In this document: piece by piece, positions 46,679 to 58,321 of the stretch | How positions within the stretch are numbered: position 1 is the stretch's first letter | How the letters are laid out: the number at the start of each line of letters is the position of its first letter | Assembly: GCA_963682055.1 (NCBI GenBank) | Contig: OY821748.1 | Location: forward strand, 4,622,343 to 4,686,342 | Source of the DNA: Primula veris | Lineage: Eukaryota; Streptophyta; Magnoliopsida; Ericales; Primulaceae | Direction of reading: 5' to 3' | DNA length: 64,000 nt | Notes under the pieces: generated by a model | Told to the model about the DNA's origin: nothing | The model's input: only the letters and a program-made list of their open reading frames with translations | Database searches by the model: none | Made by a program: the position numbers and the translations under genes

Positions 46679-49600
46679 ATGGATTACGGGGTAAATTTGG
46701 GCGTGGCTACGAGCGATGTGCTTATTTCGACTCCCTTCGTGTGGCGTTATGGTGGTGTAAATGTTTATTTATGCGGTTCGTTTACTGGGTGAGTGTTGAA
46801 TTCTTATGCATTTGTAATGCTTACTTTGTTTTTATAATATCTGCATTGTCTAGATTTCAATTCGCGTGCATTGCTGTTGTCTGAATTGCTTGGTTGAGGC
46901 TTTTAAGCTCTGCCTTTTGGTTATTTTGCTTATAAGTTAAACTGAGTTTTAGTGTGTCCACTTAAACTCCGAGCTTGATCATTTACTGCCTGAAACTAGT
47001 CGTTTGAGATGATTGAATTGAAACATTCTTTCTTTCTCAACTTCAAATAAGTAAGTCAACTACTTCGCTTAAAAGTTGCAACTGAACAAACTTTTGTTTC
47101 TGAACCTTTATTAAAAGAGGGGAAAGTACTTTCATTGTTGATTTTAATTGGATAGTTTGGTTATGCTGAGGTAGTTAGGTGTGCGGAAGAGAGAAGACCG
47201 TCTAATTACAGTTATTGGTTAGGATGCTACTATAAAATGGAGTAAGATTTGAGCGGCTTGTTTTTTTTTGCTTTTACTGTTTTGTTTTCTTTCTTACTGA
47301 TGTTGTAACGTGATTTTTGCTTCACACCCTAGTTGTCCTAACGATGGATTTGTCTAAATTAATAATACCCCTATAAGTAGCCGTTCTTGACAAACTTACT
47401 CCTAAAATCTATCCTTATTTTCGTGGATGCTACTTGCTAGGAAACATTTGACATTTACTCTCTCTTATTTGTCATATGAAACATTTGACGCGAAAGTTAC
47501 TAGAGCGTGTGTGAGGCAAAAGTCCACTCATTACTTTTTGTATAAAAAGGTTTAAACTTTGTACCAAATCAGTCCCGTTTTCCGGGATGAAGTTTGTGCT
47601 TATTTGAGAAAAATGAAAACCATAAGAAAATGCATTCTATGTCCATCCTCGGCTTATCCATATTTTCCAGATTTAAGAAAAGGTAGTTTTTTTTATTGTT
47701 TTTACTTTTTTGCACAGGTGGTTTGGGCATTATCCTATGACTCCAGTTGAGGGATTCCCGAGAATATTTCAAACTGTTTGTGGCTTACCTCCAGGTTATC
47801 ACGAGGTTAATACAGAGATGTCCTTTATCTGGGCTTGTTTGGTTGCAGCTTTTAAGCATATAAGCTGCTTTTCTTAAGTTTGAGAAATAAAGCTAGGTTT
47901 ACTGCCTAATATTTCTAGCTTATTTAGATAATAAGGCCAGAAAAGCTTAGCTTTTAGGCTGATCAATCAAATGCAGTTTATTTAAAACAAAGATAATAAA
48001 TAAATAAAAACTGAGCCTCAAAGCTGCAATCAAACAAGGAATCTATAAAGTTTCTGATGAGGTGATTAGATGGGAACATAAAATGATTTGTTTCTACAAT
48101 TTTGAAAACGCTGGTTCTCATTTATTTAGAAAAATATTGAATTGTCATCATAGGTACCTTTTTTATTCGTAGTAGTGTTATTGTTTCGTTGGTCAAAGTT
48201 GCATTACATTCATGGGTTTGTTACCCTTTCTACTTTTTGAAGAAAACTATGTAAGTCCTAATGCTCAAAAATTAGATAAAGTAAGAACAATGATATGTCG
48301 AAAAGGTATGTAAGTTCTAATTTGTTAATAAGAACAATGATATGTCGAAAAGATTGATGTTGATTCTGATTTTTAGAGGAATATCTCAGTTTGTGATTGT
48401 TGTTGCTTCTTTTTTCGTTATTAGTGCTTTTGTTGTCTTAAGTGTATGCCATTCATAGTTTTTTCTTTTTCGTTTAGATTTTTTTTGAAAAATACTGTGC
48501 AAGTTATCGTCTTTTGCTTTTGTTTGATGTAGTACAAGTTTTTTGTCGATGGTGAGTGGAGACATGACGAGAACCAACCTTTTGTGAGTGGGGATCGTGG
48601 GACTGTGAACACTGTTTTATTGGTAGTGCAACCTGATAATGCCTTAAGTCCCCAAATGCATTCTAGGGGGTCTAATATGGATGTCGATACGGAGGCTTTT
48701 CAGAGTGTGGTAAGCAGATCTAGTTTTACCATTTTCATTTTCCTTGAAAGTTATACTATTTGTTCTTATTTTCATTTCATCTAATCATTAGTGGGAGTAA
48801 AAGACTCCAGCTCATGTCAGGTGAACATTTTTAAAATTATTTTATTCTAAGTTTTGTTATTTTCTTGTAATCTTTTATAAAAGGGTGACGTTTTAAATTC
48901 TAGTTACCTTTACTACACCTTTTGAGATTGTGAAAACTATCTATTTAAATTCTGACATAATCAACATTTTGTAATTGCTGCTGCTAAGACCTTGTTTGGT
49001 TGCAGATTTTTAGTTCAGTTTTTTTGCTTAAAATGTAGAAGAGTGTATTTGGTTGATCAGCTTAAAAGTTAAGCTTTTATGCTTTTATTGTCTAAATGGT
49101 TTAAGCTGGATGATCTAGCTTTTCTCAAAGACTTAAGAATTCAACTTAATTGCTTAAAGTATCAACAAAAGAAGCTTTAAAAGTAGTTGATTTATCCAAT
49201 AAATTTACATTTTCATGATATATAATATAAAATATGCACTTTATAGGTCAGAATTAGCGATGACCCATTGCAAGAATCTATGTCAAGGGTACCAGAAGTT
49301 GATCTAGAGGTCTCTCGTCATCGTATATCTTTGTTTCTATCTACACATGTGGCTTATGAGCTTATTCCCGAGTCAGGCAAGGTTTGGACTTTAAAACTGT
49401 TCTGTCTATTTCTTTTTGTTCTGATGTATTCTAGAAAATCGATCGGTTAGTATATCATATAAGTGATGGTGAATTTCAGGTCGTTACCCTAGACGTTGAT
49501 TTACCAGTAAAGCAAGCATTTCATATTCTACATGAGCAGGTATAATTTGCCTTTTTTAGCCCGAAACTTATCATAGACTGCATTCTTTTTGTAGGAAATT

Positions 49601-52600
49601 ATGATCTATTCTCATTTATAGTAGAATTTATTTGGATATAGTAACTGATGGTCTCATCATACTTATCTGGCGAGTTTCTACCACTTTTTTCTGAGACTAG
49701 TCATTTTCAGGGCATTCCTATGGCTCCTCTTTGGGATTCTTTCAAGGGCCAGTTTATTGGAGTTCTTAGTGCATTGGATTTTATCTTAATTCTAAGAGAG
49801 GTAAGCCTAGCAATATAAGTAATTCATCCCGTCAAAATAAAATCTCAATTTTCCATTTTGTATGTGCAAGTGCTTCTGTACCACTTGGTTTAACTGGGTA
49901 AATAATATTCTTTTTTACATTTCTGTAAAGATTCTGTTATATTTTGCAGCTTAGTAGTCATGCTTCAAACCTTACCGAGGAAGAGCTAGAGACACACACT
50001 ATCTCAGCTTGGAAAGAAGTAAAACTCTATTTGGAGAGAGGAACTGATGGTAATGAGAGAGATTCTTCGAGACAATTGGTTCATGTAAGTATTCCATAGT
50101 GGCAATATAAGATTATAGTGCACATATTGATCTGTGTGAATGACTATTATAACGATTATGTTTATACGGCTGGGCACCCACCTTTTTGTTGTTTCTAAAC
50201 TTAAAATTTGTTCGAAGGAGCTCCCAATATATGGATGAGTGCTTTCCGAAAACATTGGTCATGTTACTTTCATAGATGAGCTCAAAAGGATACTCCCTTT
50301 GTCCTATAGAGCTTGTTTAGTTGCATCTATTATGTAGAGAAGCTGGTTGTTTTTAGATTCATAAAAAAAAAGGTTTCATCCAGCTTTTAAGCTGGTCAAC
50401 CAATAAATTCTCTTTTAAAACAAAAAACAAGCAAGGCTAACTTTGGACCCTTTTCTTTTTGGGACGTTGCATTTCATCTATACGCTTTCTAACTAAGCCA
50501 AGTAGAATTTCTAATGCTTCACAACTATACCTTGTATGTTACACTACAGTAACTAGAACAGATGAAAATATATAAAGGGTAGTTTTAGAAATTTACATGA
50601 AAGCAATGTCATCATTTTGTTCTCCTAAGTGATGGATTCCCACCCTAATAATATGGAACGGAGAAAGTACTAATTAATCACTGGCACTTGGTGTACAGAC
50701 TTCAGATATTTTAATACTTACACATTTTACATTTGGATTTTCAGGCAGGCCCAGATGATAATTTAAAGAGCGTGGCTATAAAGATTTTACAGAATAATGT
50801 GGCCACTGTCCCTATTATGTATTCACCTTTAGATGATTCCTCATGTCCGCAGCTTTTACACCTTGCTTCACTTTCCGAAATATTGAAATGTAAGTTCTAA
50901 ATTTCTTGGTTAGATAAGTAGCAAGTATTCTTTTAACTAACATGTAGATTTTGCTAATTTTCAGGTATGTGCAGGTACTTTAAACATACTTCAACTTCGC
51001 TACCAATTTTACAAATTCCAGTTGGTGCATTCTCGGTTGGTACATGGGTTCCTCAAATTGGAGAGTTAAATCAACGACCATTAGCAATGTTGAAATCAAG
51101 TTCTTCAATTGGATCTGCTTTGAGTTTGCTACTACAAGGTAAGATCTGCAATTTTTACTCCTTTCTTTACCTAGCACTTGTTTAGCTGCAGCATTTGAGC
51201 AAAAGAAGCTGAAATTTTTAAGTTTGAGAGAATGGTGGGTTAATCGAGCTTAAGCTTCTAGCTTTTTCAGGCCAATGAGCAGAAAGCTTGGTTTAAGCTG
51301 ATCGACCAAATATCGTCCATTTTTTAAGAAAGTAAGCAAAAAAAATGAAGATAAAAGATGCAACCAGACAAGACATCAGTGTCTTAGAGCCCACGTGAAG
51401 AAAAAAAATTGTCAGGGTCTGAGTTCAACCGACAACATTTTTTCTTTTTCTTCACATACTCACTTTTTAGTGCAGTCATCTAATTTGCGACTCCGCTGAA
51501 ATAAAAGATAAGCGCCTTTAGAAAAGGAAAAATCCTATGAATACCAACTTCTTTCTTTAATATGCTATTTATCTCCCTTTTCCTTTTGACAGCTCAAGTC
51601 AGCTCAATACCGATTGTTGACGAGAACAATTCATTAGTGGATGTATATTCTCGAAGGTGTGTTCTGGTTCTGACTTGGAACTATACAATATGAACAATAT
51701 TATGAGTTCATTCTCCATTATTTGGAGTGATATGTTTGTTGTTTCTTTGTCAGTGATATCACAGCGCTGGCAAAAGATAAAGTTTATACTCGTATGAATC
51801 TTGAGGAAATGACGATTAATCAAGTATGCACTGTCTACCATTTTATTTATCAGTTTGTTGTTTAAAGAAGCTAAATCGGGTAGTAGTTCAATGGAATGTG
51901 TTTAATTTTTTAAATTATGCAGGCATTGCTGTTGGCTCAAGACCCATATTCTCCCTATGGATACAACAGTCAAAGATGTAACATGTGCTTACGATCTGAT
52001 CCTCTGTACAAAGTAATGGAGAGACTGTCAAACCCAGGTTATTTCATTCCTTCCCTTTCCTTTTCTTTTCCTGAATTTTCAAATTGCCCGGCACTGATAA
52101 TAGGGAAGCTAATATGGTTGATTGTAATAACCTTATAAAACTTGAAATTCCTGTCACCAAATATAAAGGAAGCAGATTTCGCTGACTGTATATAGTAAAA
52201 TGTTTCCCGGTTTGAAACTAAAACATAATAAAGTCTAATTCATGGAAAACGTCATTTGCTGAGACCATATGTACTTACTTCTTTTTGCTTTTCTTGTTGT
52301 TGATAAATTAGGTAAGCTCAGGTTTTTTGCTTAAGCTGGACTGTATTTAGCTTATTATCTTATAAGCTGGGATTTTCTTGTTTTTTTACCCTGAATAAGC
52401 CATGAACAATATTACTGGATGAAGCTCTTTTTCTATTCCGAATCTCAAAAAACCCAGCTAGTTTATTTAAAGCTGCAACAAATAAACCCTTAGTTTTCTT
52501 GTCCATTCTATAATTTGATAGATCTCTTGTTAGTATCATTTTTTAACCAAATTTATTTTGTCTCAGGGGTTAGACGGCTCATTGTCGTTGAGGCTGGTAG

Positions 52601-52658
52601 CAAGCGAGTACAAGGCATCATAGCTCTTAGCGACATTTTCAAGTTATTGGTTGGTTAA
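46679..52658 (+). CDS. SNF4: SNF4 / KIN-beta-gamma, SnRK1 regulatory subunit
   Basis: Thirteen exons with GT-AG borders: 46679-46788, 47718-47805, 48533-48709, 49247-49381, 49480-49539, 49711-49800, 49950-50084, 50745-50889, 50965-51138, 51593-51656, 51754-51823, 51923-52037, 52567-52658; 1455 bp, 484 aa, all phases consistent. Exons 1-3 encode a glycogen-binding-like CBM48 domain ([18 protein letters not shown] to [17 protein letters not shown]). The rest holds the CBS-domain repeats, with [62 protein letters not shown] and [15 protein letters not shown]. This fused CBM-CBS layout is plant-specific KIN-beta-gamma, the gamma subunit of the SnRK1 energy-sensing kinase, and length matches Arabidopsis SNF4. 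At least five introns carry related MITEs. A broken copy of the last intron and exon lies at 63229-63600. Confidence 0.96.
47834..48038. mobile_element. MITE in SNF4 intron 2 (best-preserved family member)
   Basis: Ends CTTGTTTGGTTGCAGC and GCTGCAATCAAACAAG are inverted complements with one mismatch. The interior is rich in AAGCTTA/TAAGCTT words and TTAGGCTGATCAATCAAATGC. It is 205 bp and non-coding. No clear 8-bp target duplication was found. Confidence 0.8.
48991..49185. mobile_element. MITE in SNF4 intron 3
   Basis: Starts CTTGTTTGGTTGCAG and contains TTTGGTTGATCAGCTTAAAA and TTTAAGCTGGATGATCTAGC. The right terminus is decayed. Same family as 47834-48038. Confidence 0.7.
50312..50436. mobile_element. 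Truncated MITE in SNF4 intron 7
   Basis: Starts CTTGTTTAGTTGCA, carries CCAGCTTTTAAGCTGGTCAACCAA and ends near CAAAAAACAAG. Same family, internally deleted. Confidence 0.65.
51177..51372. mobile_element. MITE in SNF4 intron 9
   Basis: Starts CTTGTTTAGCTGCAGC and ends GATGCAACCAGACAAG, near-complementary termini. The interior has GGTTTAAGCTGATCGACCAAAT, like the intron 2 and 3 copies. Confidence 0.75.
52312..52495. mobile_element. Diverged MITE in SNF4 intron 12
   Basis: Contains TTAAGCTGGACTGTATTTAG, CTTATAAGCTGGGATTTTCT and, at the right end, AAAGCTGCAACAAATAAACC. Its ends are worn. The same insert is present in the duplicated segment at 63229-63600, so insertion preceded that duplication. 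Confidence 0.65.
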
Positions 52659-53169
52659 AAAAATTCAGCAGATAATTAGCTTCTTGAACCCGTCTGTAAC
52701 TTTTTCTTTTTATCATTTACGAATACCATTGATTGACCTCCCCTATGATGGAATGGTCCTTTAGAATTTTATATAACTCGGTATTTGTAAATTTGAAAAA
52801 GACTGGGAGCTTTTCTTCGTGGCCTATTTATCATACCATTCTCATTTTCCCCCATCTTAGTTGTTATTATAAGTCTTTGTGATAATGATTAATGTTAGAG
52901 TAATGGAATGAGAGATAGATGATAGGTGGTTTATTTATCCTTTTGGGTAGGTCTGGCACATGGTGTGGTGATGTTACTGTAGCAGAGTTGCAGTGGGAAA
53001 GAATGTACGAGAACGAACGAACTATCAATTTTCTAAGCTTTGGTACCTTGGCTCATGAAGTTTCGAGTATATAATTGCTTCTGCATATGCATATATAAAC
53101 AGCTTGTTGTTCTTATAAATGCATATACAAAACAAACAAAAATTACAAAGCAATGCTAATTCTCAAATG
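52659..53169. other. 3' UTR and spacer after SNF4
   Basis: No further gene. The duplication seen at 63229-63600 includes about 50 bp of this 3' flank. Confidence 0.55.
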
Positions 53170-53420
53170 AATTTGTGCCCTATCGGCGACGGCAACCCCC
53201 ATCCCACATCCACAACATGGAGGAACGTCTCTTTTCCGTATCTAAGATTGTAAGCTCAACTTATCCAGCTAGAAAACTCATCCGCTTGTCAATTCTAGGT
53301 GAAAGGTTTAGACCAACCGCAATTCAACACCATCGCTTTCAATTGATGACCGGCTATTATATAAGTGTTGACCTAAGCCCCTCGGCTCCCAAACCGTACA
53401 TAAGTTGCTTCGTACGGCTC
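53170..53420 (-). other. Probable organelle-derived insert with group II intron domain V
   Basis: On the - strand the start (53391-53420) reads GAGCCGTACGAAGC, then AACTTATGTACGGTTT. This forms the domain V helix (AGCCGTAC paired with GTACGGTT) and includes the AGC triad of group II introns. A domain-VI-like stretch with GGGGCTTAGGTCAACAC follows. The block is GC-richer than its surroundings. Plant mitochondrial introns carry such sequences, so a nuclear mitochondrial insert is likely; plastid origin is possible. The host gene was not identified. The 114-codon + frame here is probably meaningless. Confidence 0.5.
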
Positions 53421-53441
53421 AAGCCCCCTCTCTTCTATAAC

Positions 53442-53697
53442 TTTTTTTTTGCATTTACAAGACAAAAAGACTTCTCCCTGCTATTCAAGTTCAACTATAA
53501 AAGAAAATTGCATTTATAAGACAAAAAGACTTTCTCTACAATACTTTTCCCTGCTATTCAAGTTCAACTAACAAAAAGACTTTTTCAACAAAGTATTCGT
53601 CCTACTATTCAAAGCAACGCGGCTATTAAAGAAGCCTCTTCGTTACTCAGTCTCACATTTTAAATTAATACTATTATACTATAACAATATCCTTCCA
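53442..53697 (-). repeat. Left terminal direct repeat of the pararetrovirus integrant
   Basis: T9 then GCATTTACAAGACAAAAAGA, through GCAACGCGGCTATTAAAGAA, to CTATAACAA. It matches 59971-60168 in the same orientation. It contains an internal duplication of the first ~60 bp (GCATTT(A)...AAGTTCAACT at 53451 and again at 53510) that the right copy lacks. Confidence 0.85.
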
Positions 53698-53740
53698 TAA
53701 GTAAGAACTGGAAAAATATTTTGAAAAATATAAATATGTA

Positions 53741-54060
53741 CATTTAGATATGATACAAGTAGCTGTTAAACCTCTTACAGCCTAAGGATTAAATACATCA
53801 GTCCTTATTGCTTTACGTGACTGTAGGCATTTAGAATTTTATTTATTAGGAATTATTCATACCAGTTTATGTAATGGCCCAGTTTATTTCAATTGTTTTC
53901 CAAACTTTTCTATTTCTTTAACAAATAAAAATATTTTAGATGTTCTAACTTTGAATAAAGAATGCTCAGACTGAGCCTTTAAACATCACTTATAGAGTTT
54001 TTTATAAAGCTATGACTACCTTAAGTCCTAGAGCAAAAATATTTAATACAAAAATTCAAA
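53741..54060 (+). pseudogene. Inverted fragment of the caulimovirid movement-protein gene
   Basis: On the + strand a nearly open frame includes PVYFNCFPNF and TNKNILDVLTL, typical of the caulimovirid movement protein N-terminal half. It is the inverted complement of 59515-59790, with better preserved codons at some positions and its own breaks (a stop near the start, frame loss after about 53960). It abuts the left terminal repeat head-to-tail with the opposite polarity, so a rearrangement joined two viral segments. Confidence 0.75.
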
Positions 54061-54312
54061 ACATGGGCGGCCGACAAGAACAAGAAAAAGTAAGATAAAA
54101 GCCAAAACATAGTGGCCAACAAAAAAAAATTATCATCTTTTCTTTTATTCACGCCGGGTGCTCAATGGGCCCCATCGATCACGTGAAAATTAGGTAGTGA
54201 TTGAAGGAATATTTCATTAAGAGTGATACAGATAATTTCTGGAAATTAATACATATAATTTCTGACCCAATACAGATAATTGTCTTTTAATGAAGCTTGA
54301 TCTTATCCTTTT

Positions 54313-55335
54313 TCATGGCTTTTTCATGGCATTTTTTGCCATTTGTTCTTCTAGAAGAGGATGACTTATATCGAAATTTTCGTTGGTTAAATAATCTTCC
54401 ATATCTTCATTGCTTTGGGCTAGATCTTCTTCTCCAGAAGTATCTTCATCCATTATTGAATTAGACAGAGAAATTGGCTTTAAAACAGTCTGAAAAATCA
54501 ATATCTAATTGTCTTTGTAAAAACGCTAATAATTTCTCCTTTATTTCAGTATTGGAAGCTAAAGTAAACTTCTTTTTAAGGTCTGCAATGGAAGGCAGAT
54601 CTAAATTATTGGTTTTTTGTTCGGGTGCATATTCCCGCTCCATTTTCTTAAATGATTCAATTCCTTCTTGAATTTTTATGAGGACTAATTTGTAATCAAA
54701 TTTTGTCCACCATTTATAATGGTCATAACCCAATCTCTATAGGTTTGACTGAACAAGTCTATAATGGAGTAAATTACTTCCTTTTATAACTTTAATACCC
54801 CTAATTTTTGGGTTACTGAGGATATAATCCTTATATTTTTTCTGGATTTCTTCAGGAAGAAAATACTCTTCGGGTCCCATGTAATGAAACCAATTATAAA
54901 ACCAATATGGTAGTTCTTGGCTAAGTAAGTATGGTTCCATCCGAATAAACCAAGTATGTTTTTCAGCTGTATTTTGATAATAAAATGTTTTTTTCCAGGC
55001 ATTAATATAATTCCAATAGTTGTAATTTTTATGGGAAAAATTCAGCTGCATAGGCTTATTGGGATTTAATCCCCATTCAGAAATATGAACCACGGAAATA
55101 TCCATGTATGGTTGTTTTGGTTCATGTGGTTAACCACAGACGCTGTTTCAATTAGAATGGACTGAAAATATTTCAGCTTTTTGTCTAAGAGTAAAGTTAG
55201 CCTCATGGTCAAAATATCTCTTTGCAACAGTGTTGGGAGAGGTAGCCACTTGGCTAGAAGAAAGGACCTGATATACTTTTTGCACAAGACTTGTGCTGAA
55301 GAGGAATATCCCCTCCTTCTTCTAGATTGGCTCAT
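54313..55335 (-). pseudogene. Caulimovirid ORF region downstream of RNase H, split by frameshifts
   Basis: Four overlapping - strand frames (55066-55335, 54737-55105, 54461-54733, 54313-54501) follow each other with no large gap, as expected for one gene broken by at least three frameshifts. The pieces are rich in W and Y in the middle (WNYINAWKK, WFIRMEPYLL) and end in an acidic segment (MDEDTSGEEDLAQ). The position after the polymerase suggests the downstream viral ORF; its function is not assigned. Confidence 0.6.
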
Positions 55336-55384
55336 TTAGAGCCCAATAATAAATTCACTTGACTAGATTGGCTCATTTAGAGCC

Positions 55385-55860
55385 TAATAATAAATTCTCT
55401 GGTCAAGAAGTCAGGAACAGAATTCTCCTTTAATATATTCAATATCAAAATCAAAAATAGACAAAATAGATTGTCATCTGCAAATCATCCTGAAATTTTG
55501 TAATACAATTTACTATTGAAAGGATTTCCTTTTTAATAGTAGAATAATTTTGTTGGGCATTATTTCATTTGCCAAAAGTATAACGAGATAATATCTCTGT
55601 CTTTATTTGGAAACTTTTGTTTCAGAATACCTCCATAACCAATATAGGAAGCATCTGTTTCCACAATTTTGAAGCTATGAGGTGAAATAAGTGCCAAACA
55701 TGGTAGGCTTTTGATTTTAGACTTAATGAGTCTAACAGCTTTTGTGTGAATATCACTTCATGGCTGTGGATTCTTTTTCAGTCGTTCATATAAAGGTGAG
55801 CTATCAATAGATAGGTTTTTGTAATAATCTCAATATAATTTAAACTACCCAAAAATCTTT
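55385..55860 (-). pseudogene. Caulimovirid RNase H relic
   Basis: Readable pieces include KIVETDASYIGYGGILKQK (TDAS catalytic region) and, near the end, PDFLTREF. Multiple stops and frame changes occur. Confidence 0.7.
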
Positions 55861-56653
55861 GAAGTTGAGTTTTTTCCTGTAATATATCAGGGAATTTGTC
55901 TGCAAATTGTATTGCTCTATCAATGGGAATAATTTTCCCTTGATCGATTTCTTGGCCTAGAAATCTAATATGAGTCTGAAATACAGATATTTTTTTAGCA
56001 GAAACAACAAGTCCTGTATTTTTTTATAATTCTTATAAAAATATTGAGGTGTTTAAAATGAGAATCCATATTTTGGGAGAAAATAAGGATATCATCATAT
56101 CATCTATATAAACAATATTAAAAGTAGAATAAGGATAGAATAGATCATTCATAATATTTTAAAAGTAGAATAAGGATAGAATAGATAATTCATAATATTT
56201 TGAAATTCAGATGGTGCATTTTTTAAGCCAAAAGTCATAACGTTCCAGTCATAATATCCCATAGGGACCACAAAAGCAGTTTTATATTTATCTTTTTCAT
56301 CTATTTGAATTTGCCAATGAAAATATACTGGCTGATTGTATTCTAGTGAATAAATTTTAATAACTAATCTAGGAGCCCTCTTTCTATTTCTGCGTTTTTA
56401 TAAACATAAAATGCAGTGAATAATATTTTCTAATAAGTTTTTTCTGTAATAAAGAATTTATTTATTTCTTACAGTATTCAATAAGGTCGGGCCCCATTTG
56501 GGCCGCTCGTGCCATAATAGTGATATTAGTTTCTTTAAAATCATCCTCATAAGGAAGTGTAATCGTGTGCTTTTTTCTTTCCCAAAAAGTAGTTGGTATA
56601 GCACTACATATTTCCCTTTTTATAAGAGAAATAATTTTCTTAGAAATATTCAT
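55861..56653 (-). pseudogene. Caulimovirid reverse transcriptase relic
   Basis: The N-terminal piece (56462-56653) has KKHTITLPYEDDFKE. Further on come FGLKNAPSEFQNIM (about 56193-56235) and YIDD (56099-56110), the catalytic box. A 41-bp tandem duplication (56120-56160 and 56161-56201) shifts the frame between these motifs, and part of the fingers region is missing after about 56340. Confidence 0.8.
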
Positions 56654-56683
56654 AATTTTTAGATCCTTTTATAAGAAATTGAT

Positions 56684-57060
56684 CTAATTTTCTTTGTAAA
56701 TTAAAATTTCTTTCATCATATCAATTTCTCTTGTTTGAGGTTTCTTTATAAAATCAAAACTAATTTTTTGATCATTTATTTCAAATAAAATACCCTTATT
56801 AGTGACCATAAATGATTCAATAATATTTAAAAAAGGAGTTCCCAAAATAATTTGTTTGGTAATACCTCTAACCATAACAAATGTAGTTTGGAAACATATG
56901 TCTGAATTGCAAATATAGGCATTTGATAATTTATACTGGATCTTCCATCTGCAGTGTTAAGAGACTGCAAAGTTTTATCATAATAATGTGTAGGGATTAA
57001 TATTTCACAAATACAATTTAGGTCAGCTCCACTGTCAATAAGAGTTTGACCAGTAAAATT
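56684..57060 (-). pseudogene. Caulimovirid aspartic protease relic
   Basis: The active-site stretch LIDSGADLNC is encoded at about 57010-57045, with ILGTPF further on within the 63-codon frame at 56684-56875. The distance between them fits a retropepsin-type fold. The two parts lie in different frames. Confidence 0.7.
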
Positions 57061-57083
57061 ATATTCTTTATTGATAACAATAG

Positions 57084-57560
57084 TTACATTAGAATGCCAC
57101 TTTGATAGGTAATTTTATCAATAGTATTGAGAAAAGTCTTTTCATAAAAAGCAGGGTTTATCTCTTTTTCTTTTAAAAAAATATCTTTTTGTAAGAAATT
57201 TTTGAGGAATTTTACCTCATCTTTTAAAATATGAATTTCTCTTTGTAAATCTGAAATAGAAATTTCTTTTGTTTTGAGGATATTTATCTTTTCACGAAGA
57301 GTTTTTACTTCTCTGTAAATTTCCTCATTAGACATATTTTTAGAGGGAAGGGACTGAAGTTCTTGAAAAACTTGTTTTAAAGAGTAAGCTTTCTTAGGAA
57401 TATAATAAGTTTCTTTTTGCTTACCTTTAGTAAGAACATCTAAATAATGTTTAATCATTTTTTTCTTAATAGCAGGATTATCAATTTCATTGATTAGATC
57501 TAATATAGATCGTTCTTGGGAAGTAAGAACATTAATACTTAATCCATTAATATCAAACAT
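57084..57560 (-). pseudogene. Open fragment of the viral polyprotein with coiled coil
   Basis: A 158-codon open piece. Residues 85-140 (EEIYREVKTLREKINILKTK and onward) have heptad-like leucine/isoleucine spacing and should form a coiled coil. It lies between the zinc knuckle and the protease. It is the longest surviving viral frame here, but it is a fragment without a proper start. Confidence 0.55.
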
Positions 57561-57738
57561 AGCTTTATAATGATTGTCTTTACAACCACATTCTGAAGAG
57601 TATGAGCTGTCTTGGTCACACTCACTTGTATTCTACAATAACATTTTCATCTGATTCTTCATTAGAGGAATATAACATGACAGCTATAAGCTGTTTCTTA
57701 AGACCTTCATCAGAAATCTCATTTAATTTCTTTTTTGT

Positions 57739-57783
57739 CCAACATTTATTGGCATAATGCCCTGTTTTTCCATATTTTCTACA
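57739..57783 (-). pseudogene. Zinc-knuckle remnant of the viral coat protein
   Basis: Reads CRKYGKTGHYANKC. The second cysteine of the C-x2-C-x4-H-x4-C knuckle is Tyr, so zinc binding is lost. It is followed by a lysine-rich stretch (KKKLNE). Confidence 0.6.
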
Positions 57784-58321
57784 AACAATCGATGCATTTG
57801 CATTATGATTTGGTTTATTTCTAAATTTAGAAACATAATTATTATCATGGTTATCTCTTTTAGGTTTGAAACATAACTGTGCCTATATATGAATCTATGC
57901 CTTGCTCGGTTTTAATAGAATTTCAAACAATTTTAGTAGCTGTTAATATCATCATTTGTTGTTCAGGGGACATAATATTGTCCTACCAACCACGTAGTTG
58001 GACTGCAAAGCCTGCTACTATAAATCCAGTAATTTGGTAATCTGTGTTATTAGCACTAAGACATACCGTAGAATACACAGTTATCCTGTGTAAAATAACC
58101 ATTATTTGGTATTCAGTCATACCATCAATATTCCATTCATAAATGGTTCTGACACTAAAACTAGCCGCAAGATTAGAACTCTATTCTTCATATAGGATAT
58201 CTTGTGGTGTGGGTCTAGAATAATAATGCTTCGTAGGAGCTGTTGAGATAGTTTTTCTACCAAAAGCAGTGGATTTTCCAAAAATATTTTGGTTTATACT
58301 TGCATGTTGGTGTGGAGTATG

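Noticed and set aside
53175..53519. 114-codon + strand frame
   Set aside because: It lies across the group II intron-like segment in antisense and runs into the viral repeat; a composite with no protein character.
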